Below, piece after piece: positions 1 to 5,700 of a stretch of 6,039 bases of DNA. Source of the stretch: Acidobacteriota bacterium (GTDB lineage Bacteria > Acidobacteriota > Aminicenantia > UBA2199); the NCBI GenBank assembly GCA_028749105.1, contig JAQUQF010000113.1, positions 1 to 6,039 of the forward strand, given 5' to 3'. The position numbers were made by a program, and so were the translations under genes. Every line of letters begins with the position of its first letter. The first letter of the stretch is position 1. The notes below the pieces were generated by a model. That model was not told where the DNA came from. It worked only from the letters and a program-made list of their open reading frames with translations, and did no database searches.

Positions 1-171
1 AACGGCGAGGATGAACGACAGGATCAGCGGCGTCAGGACAATCTGGCTGTGGGGAAGAACCCAGGTCATGACCAGGAAGCCGAGCAGCAGGAAGCCGGCC
101 TTGACCAGGAACGGGGCGAGGCCGCGATCGAAATGGATGACGACGCTGCGGGTGGCGGGCGTGGTGTTCAT
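1..171 (-). CDS. Membrane protein of unknown function, N-terminal 57 residues (partial)
   Basis: Reading leftward from an ATG at 169-171, 57 codons stay open to the window edge, so the C-terminus is missing. The first ~20 residues are polar and include a short basic/acidic stretch (VVIHFDRG). A strongly hydrophobic segment follows at about residues 21-40 (FLVKAGFLLLGFLVMTWVLP), then a second hydrophobic stretch from about residue 44 that is still running at the edge. This suggests an integral membrane protein with at least two helices and no cleavable signal peptide. The start overlaps the stop of the upstream cyclic-nucleotide-binding protein as ATGA. There is no well-placed SD (an AGGA-like stretch is too far upstream), so translation is probably coupled to the upstream gene. 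I do not recognise the family. The pairing suggests the cNMP-domain protein may act on or with this protein, but that is inference from position alone. Confidence 0.62.
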   Translation of the reverse strand, partial: MNTTPATRSVVIHFDRGLAPFLVKAGFLLLGFLVMTWVLPHSQIVLTPLILSFILAV

Positions 172-713
172 GGCACGTTCGGCTTCCTGTTTTCGTCGGA
201 GAGAGAGCCGGCGGCTAGCCGCTGCAGATCCTGGTCGCTCTTGCGCAAGCGCTGGGCCATGACCGTGGCCAGAAACGCCAGCAGCTTGATTCCCAAGTGG
301 GGCTTGCGGTCGAACAGGTCGAACAGCTCGGGATGGATCAGGCTCAGGAGGATCGTCTCGCCTTCGGTTACCGCCGTCGCCTGGCGGAAGTCATCGGCCA
401 GCAGCGCCATCTCGCCGAAAAAGTCGCCGGCCTGCAGCTTCTCCATTTCCCGCTGTCCCGGTTTGCCGTAATCCTTGTAGATGCCCACCTGGCCCTGCTG
501 CACGATATACATGCCGACTCCAGGCTCGTCCTCCCAGAAGACCACCTCGCCGCTGCGGTAGCTGCGAAGGTGGACCAGGCGCTCGATCTGGCGCAGCTCG
601 TTGCGCTGCAGCTCGGAAAACAGGGGGATGCGCTTCAGCAGGGCGAAGGAATGACGGCGGTTCTGATGCTTGTCCCTGAAGATGTTGCCCCACAGTGCGC
701 TGACCGGTTTCAT
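168..713 (-). CDS. Stand-alone cyclic nucleotide-binding domain protein
   Basis: A complete 181-residue protein made essentially of one CAP/PKA-type cyclic-nucleotide-binding domain (about residues 24-135). The domain starts with the usual LLKRIPLFSEL and a beta roll (YRSGEVVFWEDE, MYIVQQGQVGIY), then a clear phosphate-binding cassette at residues 97-115. There GDFFGEMALL supplies Glu101 for the ribose and RQATAV supplies Arg110 for the cyclic phosphate, so binding of cAMP, cGMP or a related ligand is plausible. The domain ends with an amphipathic helix (about 140-166). There is no helix-turn-helix, so it is unlikely to be a CRP/FNR transcription factor; a regulatory or sensor subunit fits better. 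It is cytosolic, with no signal or membrane segment. The ATG at 711-713 is supported by a GGAGG six bases upstream. It lies 46 bp after the asparaginase stop and overlaps the following membrane-protein start. Ligand and partner are unknown. Confidence 0.9.
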   Translation of the reverse strand: MKPVSALWGNIFRDKHQNRRHSFALLKRIPLFSELQRNELRQIERLVHLRSYRSGEVVFWEDEPGVGMYIVQQGQVGIYKDYGKPGQREMEKLQAGDFFGEMALLADDFRQATAVTEGETILLSLIHPELFDLFDRKPHLGIKLLAFLATVMAQRLRKSDQDLQRLAAGSLSDENRKPNVP

Positions 714-763
714 GGCCTTCCTCCGCTTCTCTGCCGGCTACTATAGTCCAATCGTTTCTTCAT
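710..763 (-). CDS. Possible 17-codon mini-ORF linking asparaginase and cNMP genes
   Basis: A minus-strand ATG at 761-763 opens a 17-residue basic peptide (MKKRLDYSSRQRSGGRP) that ends in TGA at 710-712. Its ATG overlaps the asparaginase TGA as ATGA, and its TGA overlaps the ATG of the cNMP-binding gene as ATGA, so the three reading frames are chained. There is no convincing SD of its own (only GAGCGAG-like purines upstream). It may be a reinitiation relay that couples translation across the 46-bp gap, a real small protein, or chance. The peptide matches nothing I know. Confidence 0.25.
   Translation of the reverse strand: MKKRLDYSSRQRSGGRP
720..724 (-). promoter_or_regulatory. Ribosome binding site of the cNMP-binding protein
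   Basis: GGAGG on the minus strand, 6 bases before the ATG at 711-713. It is the strongest SD in the window and fixes the start of the 181-residue cNMP-binding protein. It lies inside the possible 17-codon ORF at 710-763, so ribosomes translating that ORF would pass over it. Confidence 0.8.
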
Positions 764-1758
764 GGCAACTCGCTCAGCTCGCCGGCCAGCGATTTCTGGA
801 AATTGCCCTTGATCAGCTCGGGCTGGTCGTACTGCCCGAGCAGGAACATCAGCTTGGTGGCCGCCGCCTCGAAGGTCATGTCGCCGGCCGAGATCACGCC
901 CATCTCCAGCAGGCGGCTGCCCGACTCGTAGAGCTGCGGCTCGATGCGGCCGCCGTTGGCCTCGCTGTCCAGGACCACCAGCTTGCCCTCCTGCAGCCAG
1001 CGCTCGACCCGCGCCGGCAGGTCGCCGCTTTGCAGGGGGATGGTGCCGGCGCCGTAGGCGATGATCAGCACGGCGCGGATCTCTTTTGCCGGCTGGAAAT
1101 AGTCGAAGCTGCATCCCGGGAACAGCTTCAGCACCGCGAGCGCGGAAGAGAAGCGGTCGAACACGTGGAAGTGGCCGCCGGGCTTGAGGAGGTTGGCGCG
1201 GTAGATCTCGATGTTGATGCCGACCTCGGCCAGCAACGGGTAGTTGGGTGAATGGAAAGCGTCGAAAAAATTGATGTGGTTCTTGCTGGTGCGGTTGCCG
1301 CGCATCAGCTTGTAATCGAAAAAGATGCACACTTCGGGGATGTCGGCGCAGGCCAGTTCGACGGCATTGATCAGGTTGCCGCGCGCGTCGCTGCGCAGCT
1401 CGTCCAACGGCTTCTGCGCTCCGGTCAGGATGACGGGGACGGGGACGTTGTGCAGCATGTAGGAGAGGGCCGAGGCGGTGTAGGCCAGGGTGTCGGTGCC
1501 GTGGGTGACGACCACGCCGTCGATGGTGCCGATGCGGGCCTTGATGATGGCGGCCAGCTGCTGCCAGTGCTGGAAGTTGAGCTCGGCGCTGTCGAAGACG
1601 AAGGGGATCTCGACCTCGATGTCGGCGACGGTCGAGAGCTCGGGGATGACCTTGAGCAGGCTGGCGTAGAAATGGTCGGGGCGCAGCACGCCGCTGCGGC
1701 TGTCGCGGGTCATGCCGATGGTGCCGCCGGTATGGATGAGGAGGATCTTTTTTTTCAT
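760..1758 (-). CDS. ansA: Type I (cytoplasmic) L-asparaginase
   Basis: A complete 332-residue enzyme that hydrolyses L-asparagine to L-aspartate and ammonia. Both asparaginase active-site signatures are present: TGGTIGM near the N-terminus with nucleophile Thr13, and HGTDT at 86-90 with the Thr88/Asp89 pair. The catalytic Lys159 lies in RGNRTSKN, and substrate-contacting Asp56-Ser57 are in the expected place. The C-terminal domain (from about 212) contains AYGAGTIP and AGDMTFEAAATKL. Length and N-terminus match E. coli AnsA (338 residues), and there is no signal peptide, so the enzyme should be cytosolic. Aligning by eye, the E. coli AnsA allosteric residues Thr162 and Cys273 correspond to Ser158 and Ala267, so allosteric activation by asparagine may differ. 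The ATG at 1756-1758 follows a weak GGAAAAAC leader and sits about 14 bases after the predicted transcript start. It is the first gene of the leftward operon. A glutaminase or tRNA-amidotransferase role is unlikely given the stand-alone form. Confidence 0.96.
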   Translation of the reverse strand: MKKKILLIHTGGTIGMTRDSRSGVLRPDHFYASLLKVIPELSTVADIEVEIPFVFDSAELNFQHWQQLAAIIKARIGTIDGVVVTHGTDTLAYTASALSYMLHNVPVPVILTGAQKPLDELRSDARGNLINAVELACADIPEVCIFFDYKLMRGNRTSKNHINFFDAFHSPNYPLLAEVGINIEIYRANLLKPGGHFHVFDRFSSALAVLKLFPGCSFDYFQPAKEIRAVLIIAYGAGTIPLQSGDLPARVERWLQEGKLVVLDSEANGGRIEPQLYESGSRLLEMGVISAGDMTFEAAATKLMFLLGQYDQPELIKGNFQKSLAGELSELP

Positions 1759-1778
1759 GTTTTTCCGCTATATGACAG

Positions 1779-1807
1779 GTTATAATCGGGACCGCAGACA
1801 AAGTCAA
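1779..1807 (-). promoter_or_regulatory. Sigma70-type promoter of the asparaginase operon
   Basis: On the minus strand, TTGACT (1802-1807) is followed by a 17-bp spacer and TATAAC (1779-1784). This is 5 of 6 consensus bases at -35 and 5 of 6 at -10, at ideal spacing. The transcript should start near 1772, giving a leader of about 14 bases before the ATG at 1758. No operator or attenuator structure is apparent between promoter and gene. Confidence 0.75.
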
Positions 1808-1866
1808 TAGGGAAAAGGATCGCCCGCGGTGAGCGCGCGAGCAAGGCAGGAACGGCAGGGAACTTC

Positions 1867-1887
1867 GTGACGCGTAACGCGTGACGC
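1867..1887. repeat. Heptamer array 1, GC-rich (three units)
   Basis: Three tandem 7-bp units on the plus strand: GTGACGC, GTAACGC, GTGACGC. They are bounded by CTTC on the left and GGAAG on the right. Read on the minus strand the units are GCGTCAC, GCGTTAC, GCGTCAC, which fit the NNNTNMC pattern (M = A or C) of the other arrays in the window. The array lies in the divergent region upstream of the asparaginase promoter. Function unknown. Confidence 0.7.
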
Positions 1888-1932
1888 GGAAGAAGGAAAT
1901 TGCGGGGGCTTGCCTGCACTTCCCTTTGATTC

Positions 1933-1967
1933 AAGGCAAAAGGCAAAAGTAAAAAGGCAAAAGTAAG
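1933..1967. repeat. Heptamer array 2, A-rich (five units)
   Basis: Five tandem 7-bp units on the plus strand: AAGGCAA, AAGGCAA, AAGTAAA, AAGGCAA, AAGTAAG. On the minus strand, in matching phase, the units read TTTTGCC and TTTTTAC. The unit is the same length as in the other arrays but of entirely different composition from array 1, only about 45 bp away. Together with array 3 it forms a phased inverted repeat. Confidence 0.75.
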
Positions 1968-2000
1968 AAAATAGAATATTTGCTAGAGTGCTTGGATGCA

Positions 2001-2044
2001 TTTTCTTACTTTATACTTTTTCCTTTTTACTTTATACTTTCTTT
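2001..2044. repeat. Heptamer array 3, T-rich, ending at the hlyIII start codon
   Basis: After TTTTCTTAC (2001-2009) come four 7-bp units on the plus strand: TTTATAC (2010-2016), TTTTTCC (2017-2023), TTTTTAC (2024-2030), TTTATAC (2031-2037), then a decayed TTTCTTT. The array ends three bases before the hlyIII ATG at 2048 and occupies the place where an SD would be expected. It is the mirror partner of array 2. Confidence 0.75.
2012..2038 (+). promoter_or_regulatory. Possible -10 elements of hlyIII within heptamer array 3
   Basis: Two TATACT hexamers (2012-2017 and 2033-2038), each 5 of 6 bases to the -10 consensus, lie 21 bp apart because the repeat unit recurs. Neither has a convincing -35 hexamer at 16-18 bp. 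If the downstream one is used, transcription would start around 2045, almost at the ATG at 2048. That would give a nearly leaderless mRNA and would explain the missing SD. Weak, purely positional evidence. Confidence 0.25.
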
Positions 2045-2047
2045 CCA

Positions 2048-2668
2048 ATGCTCAAGGAAGAAACGATCAACGCGGCCACGCATGGCCTGGGTGCGGTGCT
2101 GGGCGCTGTGGGCCTGGCGCTGCTGGTGGTCATGGCCGCCCTGCATGGCGACGCCTGGCACATCGTCAGCTGCAGCATCTACGGCGCCACGCTGGTGTTG
2201 CTGTTCACCAGTTCCACCCTCTACCACAGCTGCCGCGGGCCGCGCATTAAGCACGCGTTCCGCATCGTCGACCACGCTTCCATCTACCTGCTCATCGCCG
2301 GCACCTACACGCCCTTCCTGCTGGTCAACCTGCGCGGCGGCTGGGGTTGGGGCCTCTTCGGCGTCGTCTGGGGACTGGCGCTGGCGGGTATCGTCTTCCA
2401 GATTTTCTTTGTCGACCGCTTCCGCCTGGCGCAGACCCTGATCTATCTGGGCATGGGCTGGCTGGTGGTCGTCGCCGTTAAACCGCTGCTGGCGCATGTT
2501 CCCCGGCCCGGGCTGCTGTGGCTTCTGGCCGGAGGACTGTTTTATACGCTGGGCGCCATTTTTTATTTATGGAAAAAACTTCCCTACCACCATGGCATCT
2601 GGCACCTGTTCGTGCTGGGGGGCAGCATCTGTCATTATTTCGCAATATTGTTTTATGTGATTCCCTAG
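2048..2668 (+). CDS. Hemolysin III family (PAQR-like) seven-helix membrane protein
   Basis: A complete 206-residue integral membrane protein of the HlyIII/YqfA branch of the PAQR family, part of the CREST group of putative metal-dependent membrane hydrolases. The N-terminus MLKEETINAATHGLGA is the family's usual opening. Predicted helices lie at about 15-31, 38-55, 75-92, 99-121, 128-147, 153-174 and 184-204. The conserved metal-site residues are present: Ser56-x3-His60 (SSTLYH), Asp75 (VDHASIYLLIAGTYTP) and His182-x3-His186 (HHGIWH), with a further His196 near the C-terminus. No obligatory residue appears lost. The biochemical role of bacterial members is unsettled; the hemolysin name comes from a Bacillus protein, and no toxin role should be assumed. 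The ATG at 2048 is chosen because family similarity begins there. Upstream in-frame starts (GTG 1988) would only add translated heptamer repeat. No SD is present. Confidence 0.92.
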   Translation: MLKEETINAATHGLGAVLGAVGLALLVVMAALHGDAWHIVSCSIYGATLVLLFTSSTLYHSCRGPRIKHAFRIVDHASIYLLIAGTYTPFLLVNLRGGWGWGLFGVVWGLALAGIVFQIFFVDRFRLAQTLIYLGMGWLVVVAVKPLLAHVPRPGLLWLLAGGLFYTLGAIFYLWKKLPYHHGIWHLFVLGGSICHYFAILFYVIP

Positions 2669-2673
2669 ACCGG

Positions 2674-2701
2674 CTGTTCCCTGTTACTTGTTACCTGTCA
2701 C
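2674..2701. repeat. Heptamer array 4, straddling the uvrA-like stop codon
   Basis: Four tandem 7-bp units on the plus strand: CTGTTCC, CTGTTAC, TTGTTAC, CTGTCAC. These fit the NNNTNMC pattern (M = A or C) of the other three arrays. The array begins six bases after the hlyIII stop and extends into the 3' end of the convergent uvrA-like gene, whose TAA stop (2684-2686) lies within the second unit. Its last codons (D-V-T-G-N-K) are mostly repeat-encoded. Confidence 0.7.
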
Positions 2702-5700
2702 GTCAGGCGGGCGTTGGCGTGCGAACAACTGCTTGAGATATGCCGCGGTTTTTGAGCGGGGCCAGCTCCCGGTCAGGAGTTCAGCGGGCGTGCCGCAGGC
2801 GGTCACTTTTCCCCCTTGCTCGCCGGCGCCCGGGCCGAGCTCGACGAGGTAATCGGCCTGGCACATCATCAGTGGATGATGGCTGATGACGATGGCTGCA
2901 TGACCCTGGGCATTACCGCCCCGCTGGGACGGGGCCAGGTGCCGCTTCATGGTTTGGATCAACTGCCGGCATTCATCGAAGCTGAGGCCGCTGTCGGGCT
3001 CGTCCAGCAGCAGCAGGCTGGGGGCATCCTGCAGGTTCAGAAAAAGGTGGGCCAGGCGCAGCCGCTGCAGCTCACCGGCGGACAGGCTGCGCAGGCGCCG
3101 GCCGAGAGCCAGGTAGCCGAGGGCAAACTCCCGCAGGCAGGAGGCGGCCTCCGTCAGTTGGCAGTTCGCCATCAGCTCGCCAGGCAGCGCGTCGATCTCT
3201 CCGGCGAGAACGTTCGCCAGAGATTCGCCCTGCAGGCTGAGTTGGCGGATATCGTCCGCCAGGCCGCTGCCCCGGCAATAGGCGCAGGTGTCGGCGAAGG
3301 AGCCCATGTAGTCGAGGTCGGTCGTCCACTCCCCCTTGCCGCCGCAATGGCTGCAGAACGAGGTGGAAGACGGGGTCGTACCGCCCCGCAACGACGGGGC
3401 CGTCAGGGCTTTTTTCACGCGGGCGCGCTCCGTCGCGCTCGCGATATCCCGTGTGAACGCTCCGTGTATCCGGCCGGTGACGCCCAGGAAATCATGAAGT
3501 CGTTCGCCTCCGCAGCGCAGCGGATTCATCGGGGCGAACGAACGGATCTCCCGAAAGCGATCGAGCCCGCTCAGCGCCACGCAGTGGACCGGGCGCCCGG
3601 CCTGGGCGCTCTCGTGGAGCACCCGGTGCAGCAAGGTGGATTTGCCGCTGCCGGAAACCCCGCACAGGACGGTCAGCCCTTCGGCCGGCAGGCTCAGGTC
3701 GAGGCGTTGGAGATTGTGGATCGTGGCCGAAGAAATCGTGATGGGTCGGCTTTGGCCCGGCGCGCCTGGGGCCGCGGCGATTTCCAGGTCGCCGGGGGTC
3801 GCGGGCGCTTCACCTCCCATGTCCAGTACGCGTCCTCCCCGGCTGCCGCTGCCCGGCCCCAAGCGGATCGTCCAGTCGGCCTGGGCAATGACCAGGGGAT
3901 GGTGATCGACGGCCACGATCGTGTTGCCTCCTGGCAGAAGATCGCGCAGGACGCCGAGCAGGTTGGCGACATCGAACGGGTGCAGGCCGCGGCTGATTTC
4001 GTCCAGTATGAACAGGGTGTAGTTCAGGCGGTTGGCGAGCAGGGAAGCCAGGCGCAAGCGCTGATGCTCGCCGCTCGACAGGGTGTCCACGGAGCGGCTG
4101 AGCGTCAGGTAACCGATGCCCAGCCGGATCAGGCTGTCCAGCTGGCGTCGCAAAAGGGGCATGGTTTCCCGGCAGACCATTTGTTCCTTTGCCGATGCCT
4201 TCCCGGAAAAAAAATCCGCGCCGTCGTTTTTGACCATTTTCCTGAGCCCGGTCAGCGGCACGGACAGCAGCTCAGCGAGGGTGACCCTGCCGACGTGGGC
4301 ATGGATGACGCACTCGCGCAGGCGCAGGCCCCGGCAGGAGGGGCAGGCCTTCTTGAAGACCACCGCCGCATAGCGGGGCTCTTGCCCGCGGTGTTCCTTG
4401 CGGCGCTGATAATCCTGGAGAACCAGGTGCCGCAAACCGATCCATGGCGACGTGAAGCGGTGCTCGCCGCTGCGCCGGCCGCGCTGGAATTTCCAGGTGA
4501 CGTCGACATTCCCGCTGCAGCCGTCGAGGATCAAGGCCAGGGCTTCGGGGCTGAGCTCCCGCCAGTTTCGCCGGATATCGATGGCCCTGGCCGCGGCGGC
4601 GCACTGCAGGATGGCCATGAACCGGCCCCGGGGGTCCAGGAAGAATTGGCACGATTTGTTGCTGGCGAACGCCCCACCCAGGATGCTCTTTCCGGAGTCG
4701 ACCACCCAGTGCGAGATATCGGCCTCATGCACATAACCCAGGCCGTTGCATGCCGGACAGGCGCCATCCTGATGATTGAAGGAGAAATGGGACGCGTGCA
4801 GGGCTGCGATGCCAGCCTGCGGCTCGATCCGGCCCAGGCGTGAAAACAACACGCGCAGGATGTCGCTGATACCGGAAAGGGTGCCCACCGTCGAGCGCGG
4901 GGTCGTTTCCAGGTAACGGGCCGCCAGGGCCACCGCCGGCTTGAGCGGCGCGATCTCATCGCATTCGCCCCCCGGGCCGCCGGCCAGCGCCAGGCGGTCG
5001 CGCAGGAACGGCGAGAGCTGCTCGGCGTAGCGCCGCTGGCAGGCCTTGTACAGGGTTTCGAGGACCAGCGAGCTCTTGCCGCTGCCCGACGGGCCGCTGA
5101 CCACGGAGAACGCCTGTTCCGGAAAGGCGACGGAGATGTTCTGGAGGTTATGGGTCCGGACTCCCCGCATGTGGATGAACGGCGCCTCCTGCGGGCCGGT
5201 GCTGCGTTCGCGCCCGGCGGCCGCGGCGCCGGTTTCAGGAAGATCGTTCCCGGCCAGCATGGCCGCGACCAGCGATCCTTCCAGGTGCCGGACGCCGTCG
5301 ACCTCGCCGCTGAAAAGCAGGCTGTTTTCACCGTCGCGGCCGGATAATTCGATCAGCCAGTCGCAGTCTGCGATGAAGCGGGGATTGTTTTCGGCGACGA
5401 CCAGCGTGGCTCCCTGATCGCGGAGATTTTGCAGGGCGCGGATGAGGCAGGGGATATCCTGGTCGTGCAGTCCCAGGCAGGGCTCGTCGAGCAGGTACAG
5501 GGACGCTGCCGCCTTGCCGTCGCGGATGAAGGAAGCCAGCCGTACGCGCTGCGCTTCGCCGCCGGACAGGGTCGAAGAGGGCTGACCCAGGGTGAGATAC
5601 CCCAAGCCCAGGTCGAGGAGAATCCTCAGGCGGCCGGCTATCCTGCGTTCGGCAGCAAAGAATTCCAGCGCCTGGGCGATGGTCAGGTTCAGAACCTCAT

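Larger units (their letters stand above)
1933..2039. repeat. Inverted repeat built from arrays 2 and 3
   Basis: Positions 1933-1972 are the reverse complement of 2000-2039 at 31 of 40 positions without gaps, as aligned by eye. The innermost 13 bp are exact (AAAGTAAGAAAAT at 1960-1972 against ATTTTCTTACTTT at 2000-2012), leaving a 27-bp loop (1973-1999). Most mismatches fall where a GGC triplet in one arm faces TAC/TAT in the other. A cruciform in DNA, or a hairpin if transcribed through, is possible. It is A/T-rich with no trailing U tract, so it is not a typical terminator. Confidence 0.6.

Noticed and set aside
1748..1755. A8 run (minus strand) in codons 2-4 of ansA, resembling a slippery A AAA AAG
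   Set aside because: AAA-rich Lys codons after the start are common. There is no downstream structure or alternative-frame product to suggest programmed frameshifting.
1252..1785. Plus-strand open frame opposite ansA
   Set aside because: Val/Gly/Asp-rich antisense shadow of a certain enzyme gene; no SD or known domain.
1781..1786. Perfect TATAAT on the plus strand
   Set aside because: It overlaps the minus-strand -10 of ansA by near-symmetry; there is no -35 at 16-18 bp and no gene follows within a reasonable distance apart from hlyIII, 260 bp away.
710..1807. 365-codon minus-strand frame overlapping ansA
   Set aside because: It is out of frame with the clear asparaginase, is rich in Arg/Pro/His, and has no motif. 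Only its last 17 codons (710-763) can be read as an independent mini-ORF.
1843..1862. Imperfect direct repeat GGCAGGAAC / GGCAGGGAAC
   Set aside because: Only two copies of unequal length and not in the 7-bp phase of the nearby arrays; could be chance.
1923..1936. Short palindrome-like CCTTTGATTCAAGG
   Set aside because: The stem is only a few base pairs with an imperfect centre, and no U tract or regulator context supports a terminator or operator.
1755..2001. Short minus-strand frames of 63 and 65 codons in the divergent region
   Set aside because: They run across the promoter and repeat arrays, lack SDs, and have no recognisable sequence.
1988..2047. N-terminal extension of hlyIII from GTG 1988
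   Set aside because: The extra 20 residues are a translation of the heptamer repeat (FLLYTF twice) and have no counterpart in the family, whose similarity begins at the Met at 2048.
2816..4843. Long plus-strand open frame of 675 codons opposite the uvrA-like gene
   Set aside because: The opposite strand carries unmistakable UvrA motifs throughout. This frame is Ala/Gln/Gly-rich, has no domain I recognise, and is typical of a shadow frame in GC-rich DNA.
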